Shown piece by piece: positions 53,038 through 60,875 of a DNA stretch of 64,000 nt (the stretch's first letter is position 1; every line of letters begins with the position of its first letter). The notes under the pieces are model-generated. The model was not told the DNA's origin and ran no database searches. It saw only the letters and a program-made list of their open reading frames with translations. Both the position numbers and the translations under genes were made by a program. The DNA is from an uncultured Allomuricauda sp. (GTDB lineage Bacteria; Bacteroidota; Bacteroidia; Flavobacteriales; Flavobacteriaceae): contig NZ_CANMUU010000002.1 in assembly GCF_947501165.1 (NCBI RefSeq), positions 1,364,001-1,428,000 of the forward strand, in the 5' to 3' direction.

Positions 53038-53820
53038 TTATGATGCAGTATATAAATAATCAATTACTCTTTGGTTAAATATCAACGGCTGTTCCACGTT
53101 TACCACATGTCCGCAATTTTCAACCACGAACAAACTGGATTCTTTATGGGTTTTGACCACTTTTTCTATGGTGGGCAAAAAGAGATAATCTTCCCCTCCC
53201 ATAATATAAAAAGTAGGTATCCGAATATCAGCTCCTCTAAAAAACCGAAGTAAGGGGTTAATCTCTGATGTCAACTTGAACCACCTTATAAATTCCTTTT
53301 GGTATAATTTTTTGGCCTCTCTTACAAAAAGCGAACGTGATTCCCTATGATTTTTGTTGGGCATAATAATAAAAGCAAAAAACTTATATAACCATAGGTA
53401 GGGTACCACTGATTTAAAAATGACGCCCAGACGCATAAGTACTTGGGACCTAAAATTCAATTTCATTATTGCTCCTCCCATCACCATGCTTTTAACCCTG
53501 TCAGGGTAGTTTTCAGCTAGATTCCGAATCAATATTGTACCTAAGGAAATTCCTATGAAGTGGGACTTTTCTATTTTTTCATAATCAATGACCTCAACAA
53601 TGTCCTCAGTAATCGAATCAAAAGTATATCGGTCATTGAAAGCATCCTTTAGATTGGGTTTTGAATTGCCATGGCCACGTAAATCCAATAGAAGCACATT
53701 GAAGTGTTTTTTAAAATCCCTTACCTGCTTATACCATATAGTAGAACTACCACCAGCGCCATGCACGAAGGTCACCCATTCTTTGGAGGTTTCATGAATA
53801 TATTTAGTGTAATGTAGCAC
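53038..53820 (-). CDS. Alpha/beta-hydrolase fold enzyme
   Basis: A 260-residue cytoplasmic hydrolase starting with GTG at 53820. It has H-G-A-G-G-S (oxyanion), L-D-L-R-G-H-G-N-S-K-P, nucleophile elbow G-I-S-L-G (Ser near 93), acid D in G-G-E-D-Y-L-F and catalytic H in N-C-G-H-V-V-N-V-E-Q-P. The triad is complete, unlike the exported homologue at 42.8-44.2 kb. The substrate is not predictable. Confidence 0.9.
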   Translation of the reverse strand: MLHYTKYIHETSKEWVTFVHGAGGSSTIWYKQVRDFKKHFNVLLLDLRGHGNSKPNLKDAFNDRYTFDSITEDIVEVIDYEKIEKSHFIGISLGTILIRNLAENYPDRVKSMVMGGAIMKLNFRSQVLMRLGVIFKSVVPYLWLYKFFAFIIMPNKNHRESRSLFVREAKKLYQKEFIRWFKLTSEINPLLRFFRGADIRIPTFYIMGGEDYLFLPTIEKVVKTHKESSLFVVENCGHVVNVEQPLIFNQRVIDYLYTAS

Positions 53821-53969
53821 AGCTATTTTGCTTAAAAGTACGTTAATTTTTTTCGAAGAAAATGCAAATACTTCTCAATCTAGGGCATTTGTTGTTAAAT
53901 ATTAGATAAAGTACCTGATTTATAGGTGTATACACTATAGAGCACTCATCCAAAAAAGCAATTTCAACG

Positions 53970-53977
53970 TATCTTTG
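53970..53977 (+). promoter_or_regulatory. Putative -7 element for the small gene at 53997
   Basis: TATCTTTG is a full match to TAnnTTTG, 19 bases before the start codon. Confidence 0.5.
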
Positions 53978-53996
53978 ATGTAACAAATCTTTAGTC

Positions 53997-54194
53997 ATGC
54001 ATAATCAGTATTGTAAAGTTGGTACGGTAACTCCAATAACTAGTGGAAACCACGCTGTCAACGTTTTAAGGTTCAGATATCAAAGCTTTTTAGAAAAGGC
54101 TTCAGACGCCTCTTACATTAACACCAACTTAGGTGAATTCTTTAATCGCAAAGCCCAAGAACTCAAAAAGGTACTTGAGAATCTGTCTTCTTAA
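53997..54194 (+). CDS. Small cytoplasmic protein of unknown function
   Basis: A 65-residue protein with no signal or membrane segment. It has a polar N-terminus (V-G-T-V-T-P-I-T-S-G) and a helical C-terminal half rich in charged residues (R-K-A-Q-E-L-K-K-V-L-E). A consensus -7 element lies 19 bases upstream, which supports expression. It is convergent with pyrF, stops 10 bases apart. No family recognised. Confidence 0.6.
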   Translation: MHNQYCKVGTVTPITSGNHAVNVLRFRYQSFLEKASDASYINTNLGEFFNRKAQELKKVLENLSS

Positions 54195-54204
54195 TCCAAG
54201 GGTA

Positions 54205-55020
54205 TTATCCCTTTAAATATTTTTCCATCTCCTTTTGAAGCTTCATGGCTTCTTTTCGCGCACTTTGGTCAAATACTTCATCTTTAGATGCATAAAGTAT
54301 ACCTCTTGATGAATTAATCAACAACCCAATTTGGTCGTTCATTCCATATTTACAGACCTCTTCCAAACTCCCCCCCTGTGCACCAACACCTGGAACAAGA
54401 AAAAAGCTGTTGGGCACTATTTCTCTAATTTCCGCTAAATACGAAGATTTTGTAGCTCCAATAACGTACATAAGGTTTTGCGAATTCCTGTATTTGCTCG
54501 ATGTCAAAATAACTTCTTTATAAAGCTCTTTGTTTTCAAGTGTTCTAGTTTGAAAATCAAAAGCTCCTTCATTGGAAGTTAAAGCCAGAAGAATAGTGTG
54601 TTTATCTTCAAACATCAAAAAAGGCTCTACAGAATCCTTGCCCATATATGGAGCAACGGTAATGGAATCAAAGTTTAAGGTTTCAAAAAAAGCTTTGGCA
54701 TATCGTGTAGAAGTATTCCCTATATCTCCTCTTTTGGCATCAGCGATGGTAAATATCTCTGGGTAGTTTTCATTGAGATAGGCCATCGTTTTTTCCAATG
54801 CTTGCCAACCTTGCAGTCCGTAAGCCTCATAAAAGGCAATATTGGGTTTATAGGCAACACATAAATCATGTGTAACATCAATAATGGCTTTATTGAATGA
54901 AAAAATAGGGTCTTCCTCTTCCAATAAATGCGGAGGAATCTTGTCCAAATCCGTATCCAGTCCAATACAGAGGAAAGATTTTTTCTGTTTAATCTGATTT
55001 ACTAAAAATTCTGTGGTCAT
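54205..55020 (-). CDS. pyrF: Orotidine 5'-phosphate decarboxylase, type 2
   Basis: A 271-residue enzyme making UMP from OMP. It is the longer type 2 form: [12 protein letters not shown] near the start, and the catalytic [11 protein letters not shown] at about 90-100, where type 1 has D-x-K-x-x-D; then V-A-P-Y-M-G-K-D-S and V-P-G-V-G-A-Q-G-G. Its ATG directly follows the prfA stop, so the two are co-translated. Confidence 0.96.
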   Translation of the reverse strand: MTTEFLVNQIKQKKSFLCIGLDTDLDKIPPHLLEEEDPIFSFNKAIIDVTHDLCVAYKPNIAFYEAYGLQGWQALEKTMAYLNENYPEIFTIADAKRGDIGNTSTRYAKAFFETLNFDSITVAPYMGKDSVEPFLMFEDKHTILLALTSNEGAFDFQTRTLENKELYKEVILTSSKYRNSQNLMYVIGATKSSYLAEIREIVPNSFFLVPGVGAQGGSLEEVCKYGMNDQIGLLINSSRGILYASKDEVFDQSARKEAMKLQKEMEKYLKG

Positions 55021-56097
55021 TTAGAATATCTCTGAGGCCTCCTTCAGTTTTTCAGTGTTTTCCACTAACATCAACTCATCTATTATCTTCTGTACATCAC
55101 CATTGATAATGTTTTGTAAATCGTAGAGTGTAAGCCCTATTCTATGGTCAGTAACCCTGCCTTGAGGGTAGTTGTATGTTCTAATCTTGGCAGAACGGTC
55201 TCCGCTGCTTACCTGTGAATTACGCTTGGCAGCATCTTCTTCCTGCTTTTTGGCCAATTCCAAATCGTACAGCCTGGAACGCAACACTTTAAAAGCCTTC
55301 TCCTTGTTTTTATGTTGTGATTTTTGGTCCTGACATTGCGCCACCAATCCTGTGGGAACGTGAGTAAGTCGTACTGCGGAGTAGGTTGTATTCACGGATT
55401 GCCCTCCCGGCCCTGAAGAACAGAAATAATCAATCCGGACATCTTTGGGGTCTATTTGCACATCAAAGTCCTCTGCTTCTGGAATGACCATTACCGTAGC
55501 GGCACTGGTATGCACCCTACCTTGGGTTTCCGTTTGAGGTACACGCTGTACACGGTGCACTCCTGCTTCGAACTTTAAGGTACCGTACACATCTTCACCA
55601 GAAACTTCAAAGTGGATTTCTTTATATCCCCCGCTGGTTCCCTCATTCAAATCTATAATATTGGTTTTCCAACCTTTGGATTCACAATATTTTGAATACA
55701 TGCGATACAAATCCCCGGCAAAAATACTGGCTTCATCCCCTCCAGTCCCCGCTCGTATTTCCATCACCACGTCCTTTTCATCCTCTGGATCTTTTGGAAT
55801 TAAGAGAAACTTTATATCCTCCTCAAGTTTGGGTAAAGCTTGCTTTGCTTCATCCATTTGCATTTTGGCCATTTCAACCATTTCTGCATCGCTGCCATCG
55901 GCAATAATTTCTTCGGCTTCTGTTATATTGTTGGTCAACTCCACATACTGTTTGCGTTTGTCCACCAATATTTTGAGGTCTTTGTATTCTTTGTTGAGCT
56001 TTACATACCTCTTTTGGTCAGATATGATATCTGGTTGAATAATCAAATCTGAAACCTCATCAAAACGTTGCTTAACAATATTCAGTTTATCGAGCAT
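55021..56097 (-). CDS. prfA: Peptide chain release factor 1
   Basis: A 358-residue factor that ends translation at UAA and UAG. The catalytic G-G-Q is in [17 protein letters not shown] near residue 232, and [22 protein letters not shown] follows. The stop-codon-reading domain 2 segment contains [10 protein letters not shown], close to the P-x-T motif region. It is upstream of pyrF. Confidence 0.97.
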   Translation of the reverse strand: MLDKLNIVKQRFDEVSDLIIQPDIISDQKRYVKLNKEYKDLKILVDKRKQYVELTNNITEAEEIIADGSDAEMVEMAKMQMDEAKQALPKLEEDIKFLLIPKDPEDEKDVVMEIRAGTGGDEASIFAGDLYRMYSKYCESKGWKTNIIDLNEGTSGGYKEIHFEVSGEDVYGTLKFEAGVHRVQRVPQTETQGRVHTSAATVMVIPEAEDFDVQIDPKDVRIDYFCSSGPGGQSVNTTYSAVRLTHVPTGLVAQCQDQKSQHKNKEKAFKVLRSRLYDLELAKKQEEDAAKRNSQVSSGDRSAKIRTYNYPQGRVTDHRIGLTLYDLQNIINGDVQKIIDELMLVENTEKLKEASEIF

Positions 56098-56164
56098 AAA
56101 TCAATCTTCGTTGAAGGCACGAAGTTACAATTTTTGATGGGATTGTTTTCTGCTGAAGTAACGC

Positions 56165-57454
56165 TTAGTTCCCTACAAAAGTGGTCCCCAAGGTAATGAT
56201 GGATGCGGTAAGACCATTACTTCTATCGTATTGGTTAAATCGTACATCAATACTTTTCAATCCAAAACTAAGAATCTGGGCGTTACTCAATATGTCCTTG
56301 TACTGAACTCCTATTCCATATTGATGTGCGTCGTAATCCGACAAATCAAAATCCGAAGTATAAAACTCAAAGGTGGACTGTGCCACTTCTTTGGGAAAGA
56401 AATAATCTGCTGAAGTTTGCGTGTAGTACCGGTAGTTGGGATATATCGTAAACTTATCAGACAACTTAATCGGTGTTTCAACACTAGCTGTATGCGAAAC
56501 TATGCCCCAATCGTCCCAATAAAAGCGATAATACGAACGAAGCACGATAAAATCATTCAAATAATAATTGAGCCTCCCTCCCAAAGGTAATTTTAATCTG
56601 TTATCGGGCAGTCGTTCCACATCATCTGCCAGTTGGAAGTCATCAATGAAAAAATCTTCAATATCACCAAAATACACCCGTTGAAAAGGCGTACTCAAAA
56701 GACCGTTTTGAGAAACCACATCAGCAAAAAGGGCCCCTTGCAAACGTTTGCCCAATATTTGCGAAAAATTGAATGAAACTGAATACGAATTTCGGTTTTC
56801 ACTATCAAATTCAGTAAATGATGGGTTGTATGTTCCATTCCCTTCTATCCTATCATCAAAAAAGCCGCTGCGAAGTTCAATTGGGTAGATGGCCTGCCAT
56901 TTATCCAGAAATACCCTGGCCGAAACTGTTAACTCAGTATTCTTTTGATTAAACAATCGGGTATAACTGCCTCCAAAACCAACCGAAACATAGTCGTATT
57001 CATTGGAAAAATATCCATTGACACTCCAAATTGAATTTCTATCGACTGAGCTATGTTGATAGGTTGGATTGATATAAACGAGCTGGTCTCTTCTTGACTC
57101 ACCGGATGAAGCATCAAAAGGGGTTACATTCAAATTAGTGCCATCCAAGGGGTTCACATTGCTTGATGAAGCTGATGTGTACGCAGAAAGTCCAACATCT
57201 ACAGTTAAAATATCATTTTCGTTCATGGGTAGGCGCAATACCACCGTTGATGTAGCATCGGTGAGCTCTTCCGTTCCTTCGCCTCCGGTTACCGCTGCGT
57301 TGTTTCCGTCTTGGGAATAATAACTGAAGAGAAAATCAATCTCACTGCTTTCCAGAACTCTTTTGGTATAGGTAGCGTCAGTCTGTTGAGCCGAAACCCA
57401 TCCCGAACACAGGAATAGTAGAACCCAGATTACAGTTTTTGGAGTCAATTCCAT
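56165..57454 (-). CDS. DUF3570 outer-membrane-like protein
   Basis: A 429-residue protein with signal peptide (cleaved near V-S-A-Q, residue 22). The mature chain is rich in amphipathic strands with aromatic ends, typical of a beta barrel (DUF3570), although the C-terminus (T-L-G-T-T-F-V-G-N) lacks a terminal Phe. It is the last gene of the operon Rieske-thioredoxin-ApbE-DUF4266-DUF3570, 6 bases after DUF4266. The pair DUF4266/DUF3570 recurs in other bacteria. Confidence 0.88.
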   Translation of the reverse strand: MELTPKTVIWVLLFLCSGWVSAQQTDATYTKRVLESSEIDFLFSYYSQDGNNAAVTGGEGTEELTDATSTVVLRLPMNENDILTVDVGLSAYTSASSSNVNPLDGTNLNVTPFDASSGESRRDQLVYINPTYQHSSVDRNSIWSVNGYFSNEYDYVSVGFGGSYTRLFNQKNTELTVSARVFLDKWQAIYPIELRSGFFDDRIEGNGTYNPSFTEFDSENRNSYSVSFNFSQILGKRLQGALFADVVSQNGLLSTPFQRVYFGDIEDFFIDDFQLADDVERLPDNRLKLPLGGRLNYYLNDFIVLRSYYRFYWDDWGIVSHTASVETPIKLSDKFTIYPNYRYYTQTSADYFFPKEVAQSTFEFYTSDFDLSDYDAHQYGIGVQYKDILSNAQILSFGLKSIDVRFNQYDRSNGLTASIITLGTTFVGN

Positions 57455-57460
57455 GTTTGT

Positions 57461-57670
57461 TTAGTTACACCCGCAACCGCCGCCGGTTTTACCTCCATTG
57501 GCACCAGCCGATGCTTCCCGATATATTTGAAAATTGGTTTCAAAACGCTCCATCGCTTTAGCGCCCAGTTGCATTTCTGCATCATTCACGTAAATCATGT
57601 CATACTCCCTTACAGCAACGCAAGAGCTTGAGAGAACAAAAGCCACCAATAATACAAATAGAAATCGCAT
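57461..57670 (-). CDS. DUF4266 small lipoprotein
   Basis: A 69-residue lipoprotein (L-S-S-S-C, Cys17) with a mature chain of about 50 residues: V-R-E-Y-D-M-I-Y-V-N-D, a short helix, then a Gly-rich tail ending G-G-G-C-G-C-N. The two C-terminal cysteines plus the lipidated one are the only ones. DUF4266 is characterised by this end. It is between apbE and DUF3570 and part of the same transcript; a metal-binding or flavin-accepting role is only speculation. Confidence 0.88.
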   Translation of the reverse strand: MRFLFVLLVAFVLSSSCVAVREYDMIYVNDAEMQLGAKAMERFETNFQIYREASAGANGGKTGGGCGCN

Positions 57671-57680
57671 ATTCTTAAAG

Positions 57681-58682
57681 TTATTGATTTTGTTCGAAAA
57701 CTACTCCAGAACTTTTGTGGATTTTATTTTCGGAATCGACCACGACTGCCTCCACGCCGTCCAGTTGATTAATCATATGCAGGCCCGTATCCCTCCCCAT
57801 TACAAAAACCGCTGTAGCTAATGCATCACAGAGTTCGACCTTTTTTGCAAAAATGGAAACACTATTTACTCCAGAAGTAGGATATCCCGTTCTTGGGTCT
57901 ATAATGTGCGAGTATTTTTTACCTTGAAAGACAACATATTTCTCATAATTGCCAGAGGTAGCCACCGAAGATTCCACTACAGGCAGCCAACTAAACACTT
58001 TTGATTTATCCAAAGGATTGGAAATGCCTACCATCCAATTTCCACCATCTGCTTTGGTCCCCCAAGTGGTTAAATCCCCCGAAGCATTAATAATACCTGC
58101 TTTTACCTGTTTGGAAACCAATAACTCTTTTGCCTTATCAGCGGCGTATCCTTTTCCAATGGCCCCAAAACCAATTTTCATACCTACTTGGGTAAGAAAA
58201 ATCGTTTGGTTTTCGTTGTCCAGCTTAATTCTATCATATCCAATCTTGGCAACAGACCGTGTAATTTCCTCATGGCTTGGCATCCTGTTCATGCTTCCAT
58301 CAAACCGCCATACTTTATCCGCAGAAGCATAGGTAATGTCAAAAGCACCATCCGTTATTTTGGATACTCGAACAGCACGGTCTACTAAACTAAAAAGCTC
58401 TTTTGACACCTTAACCGGTTTAATTCCTGCGTTTCGATTGATAAGGGAAGTTTCTGAATTCTCATCCCAGGAGGAAATCAACTTCTCAACACGTTTGATT
58501 TCTGAAACGGCTTCGTCAATATTAATGTAGCCAATATCCTCGTTTGGGGCCACCACGGTTATTTCAAAACGGGTGCCCATCAATTCCAAGGCCTTTTTTA
58601 CAGAAACATCAGTATTCTCTTGGGCCATACCCCCGAAAAGCGACAGAAAAAAACTGACTAGGAGTATGTTGCAAAGTTTCAT
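57681..58682 (-). CDS. apbE: FAD:protein FMN transferase, ApbE
   Basis: A 333-residue exported enzyme (signal peptide to about G-M-A-Q, residue 21) that attaches FMN covalently to Thr/Ser of partner proteins using FAD and Mg. Marks: M-G-T-R-F-E-I-T-V, F-D-I-T-Y-A-S, F-G-A-I-G-K-G-Y-A-A-D-K-A, G-D-L-T-T-W-G, H-I-I-D-P-R-T-G-Y-P and C-D-A-L-A-T-A-V-F-V-M-G. Its start overlaps the thioredoxin stop by 4 bases (ATGA). No flavin-accepting protein is recognised in the operon. Confidence 0.94.
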   Translation of the reverse strand: MKLCNILLVSFFLSLFGGMAQENTDVSVKKALELMGTRFEITVVAPNEDIGYINIDEAVSEIKRVEKLISSWDENSETSLINRNAGIKPVKVSKELFSLVDRAVRVSKITDGAFDITYASADKVWRFDGSMNRMPSHEEITRSVAKIGYDRIKLDNENQTIFLTQVGMKIGFGAIGKGYAADKAKELLVSKQVKAGIINASGDLTTWGTKADGGNWMVGISNPLDKSKVFSWLPVVESSVATSGNYEKYVVFQGKKYSHIIDPRTGYPTSGVNSVSIFAKKVELCDALATAVFVMGRDTGLHMINQLDGVEAVVVDSENKIHKSSGVVFEQNQ

Positions 58683-59116
58683 TTTAGGTAACCATTAAAA
58701 AGGTTTAAGTATTTTTCTGGGGATTTTCTCTTATCAAATCCAGTCTTTCCCAAGATAGATTCATTTTTGTCCAATACCACTACCAGCGGAAAATAACCCT
58801 TTGGGTTATACTTTTCTGCAAGACCCTTATTGGCATTTAACTTCTCTTCGGTAAGCAGGTTTTTCTTTTTTCTTGGAAAATCTGCGTTGTACAACACGTA
58901 GTTATTAGCTGCAAAACCGGCAAAAGTTTCAGATTCCAAGATTTTCTTCTTGAAACGTATGCATGGCCCACACCAATCCGAACCTGAAAAAACAAGAACT
59001 ATAGGCTTATCTTCAGTATTGGCTTTGTTCAATGCATTCGTATAACTATCCTCCCATGCCTGGGCTTTGGCAGCAAGTCCTAGAAGTAAGCATATCAAGA
59101 AAACTACTTTTTTCAT
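58679..59116 (-). CDS. Exported thioredoxin-like protein
   Basis: A 145-residue periplasmic protein with signal peptide (A-A-K-A-Q-A, cleavage near 20). The active site is S-D-W-C-G-P-C with Cys49 and Cys52. The following G-Y-F-P-L-V-V-V-L contains the cis-Pro. It may keep cysteines of neighbouring exported proteins (ApbE, DUF4266, Rieske) reduced. It is the second gene of the operon. Confidence 0.92.
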   Translation of the reverse strand: MKKVVFLICLLLGLAAKAQAWEDSYTNALNKANTEDKPIVLVFSGSDWCGPCIRFKKKILESETFAGFAANNYVLYNADFPRKKKNLLTEEKLNANKGLAEKYNPKGYFPLVVVLDKNESILGKTGFDKRKSPEKYLNLFNGYLK

Positions 59117-59119
59117 TTT

Positions 59120-59587
59120 TTAGCCCATTAACGTTTCAAATACTCGTAACGTGTTGTCATCCACCTGTTCTGTATTGAACACTCTTAGTGGATTGGATGT
59201 AACGGAATTTAGAGGTGTCCCATCTTGGTCAAATCGAGAACCGTGGGTGGAACATCTGAAGATGCCCCCGTCTTCAGAGATAAAACGTACCTCCTCGGTC
59301 TGTTGATGACTACATATTTGACTAGCTGCAATCAATTCACCTTGAAGGTTGCGAGCCACCACAATATCAGTATAGCCCAAACTTGGATTCGAACTGACTA
59401 AAATGAAACCTCCGTTAGTGGCCAAAGGTGTAGCTTCTGCTGAAGTTAAATCAACTGTAAAATCAACACCATCTGGTTCGGGAAATTGCTCTAAATCTTC
59501 TGAATTGGAACATCCATTTAAGCAGGGAAAAGTCAAGGCAAAGGCCGCACCCGCACCAAGACTTCGTAAAAAATCTTTTCTTTCCAT
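59120..59587 (-). CDS. Rieske [2Fe-2S] protein, exported
   Basis: A 155-residue protein. The N-terminus E-R-K-D-F-L-R-S-L with a hydrophobic stretch resembles a Tat signal (Arg-Lys rather than Arg-Arg), and L-N-G-C (Cys26) is a possible lipobox. The cluster ligands are C-S-H (Cys92, His94) and C-S-T-H-G (Cys112, His115), followed by F-D-Q-D-G. It probably carries electrons at the membrane surface. It heads the flavin-transferase operon. Confidence 0.92.
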   Translation of the reverse strand: MERKDFLRSLGAGAAFALTFPCLNGCSNSEDLEQFPEPDGVDFTVDLTSAEATPLATNGGFILVSSNPSLGYTDIVVARNLQGELIAASQICSHQQTEEVRFISEDGGIFRCSTHGSRFDQDGTPLNSVTSNPLRVFNTEQVDDNTLRVFETLMG

Positions 59588-59641
59588 AGCGTAATTAAAG
59601 GGGTTACTGTTAAAGAACGTGGAATTTGGGCAAATCGTATG

Positions 59642-60820
59642 CTAATATTCAAACCTACCAAAAGGACTTTCAATCGTCAACTTTTTACTATCCGATCCTT
59701 CTACCCTACCAATAATTTGTGCTTCCACGCTGAATTCTTTGGAAATTGTTATTATGTGCTCTGCAACTGCAGGTTCGACATATAATTCCATGCGGTGTCC
59801 ACAATTAAAAACTTGGTACATTTCTTTCCAATCTGTACCTGATTGCTCCTGAATTAGTTTGAACAAAGGAGGAATTGGAAACAGGTTGTCCTTAACCACA
59901 TGTAAATCATCAATAAAATGAAGGATTTTGGTTTGTGCTCCCCCACTGCAGTGCACCATCCCGTGAATTTGGGTATTGGAGTACTGGTCCAGTATTTTTT
60001 TGATAATAGGCGCATAGGTTCGGGTTGGTGAAAGCACTAATTTACCTGCATCCAAAGGTGAGTCAGGAACTGCATCCGTCAAACTTGTTTTTCCAGAGTA
60101 TACAAGCTCTTCTGGGACTTTGGCATCAAAACTCTCAGGATATTCTTCAGCCAAATATTTTGAAAAAACATCGTGTCGTGCTGATGTGAGACCATTGCTC
60201 CCCATTCCGCCATTATATTCAGTCTCGTAGCTTGCTTTTCCATAGGAGGCCAATCCGACTATAACATCCCCAGCTTGAATGTCGGCATTGTCAATGACAT
60301 CTTCTCGTTTCATTCTAGCAACTACGGTAGAATCCACTATAATTGTCCTTACCAAATCACCTACATCCGCCGTTTCACCACCTGTGGAATGAATAGAAAT
60401 TCCATATTCGCCCAAATCGGATATTAATTCTTCAGTGCCATTTATAATTGCTGAAATAACTTCGCCTGGAATCAAATTCTTGTTTCTTCCAATGGTTGAG
60501 GAAAGCATAATATTTCCAGTAGCACCCACACATAGTAAATCATCAATATTCATGATTAGGGCATCCTGTGCAATTCCTTTCCAAACGGAAATATCCCCTG
60601 TCTCCTTCCAATACATATAGGCCAAAGAAGACTTTGTTCCCGCACCATCTGCATGCATGACCATACAATATTCTGAATCACCTGTTAGATAATCCGGAAC
60701 TATTTTACAAAATGCCTTGGGAAACAATCCCTTGTCAATATTTTTTATGGCGTTGTGCACATCTTCTTTGGATGCAGAAACACCACGTAGATTGTATCGC
60801 TTGCTATTTTCTGAAGACAT
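59642..60820 (-). CDS. purM: Phosphoribosylformylglycinamidine cyclo-ligase (AIR synthase)
   Basis: A 392-residue purine enzyme of the PurM/PurL superfamily. Visible: H-A-D-G-A-G-T-K-S (substrate loop), D-A-L-I-M-N-I-D-D-L-L-C-V-G-A, G-G-E-T-A-D-V-G-D and G-D-V-I-V-G-L-A-S-Y-G. It is longer than E. coli PurM (345) and diverged, as Bacteroidota AIR synthases are. It makes AIR from FGAM with ATP. It lies between the Rieske operon and glnN, with 54- and 55-base gaps, on the same strand. Confidence 0.85.
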   Translation of the reverse strand: MSSENSKRYNLRGVSASKEDVHNAIKNIDKGLFPKAFCKIVPDYLTGDSEYCMVMHADGAGTKSSLAYMYWKETGDISVWKGIAQDALIMNIDDLLCVGATGNIMLSSTIGRNKNLIPGEVISAIINGTEELISDLGEYGISIHSTGGETADVGDLVRTIIVDSTVVARMKREDVIDNADIQAGDVIVGLASYGKASYETEYNGGMGSNGLTSARHDVFSKYLAEEYPESFDAKVPEELVYSGKTSLTDAVPDSPLDAGKLVLSPTRTYAPIIKKILDQYSNTQIHGMVHCSGGAQTKILHFIDDLHVVKDNLFPIPPLFKLIQEQSGTDWKEMYQVFNCGHRMELYVEPAVAEHIITISKEFSVEAQIIGRVEGSDSKKLTIESPFGRFEY

Positions 60821-60875
60821 AAATCAGGTTTGGGCAAAAATAAATGAAACGGAAGTAAATGCTGACTTAATTCCG

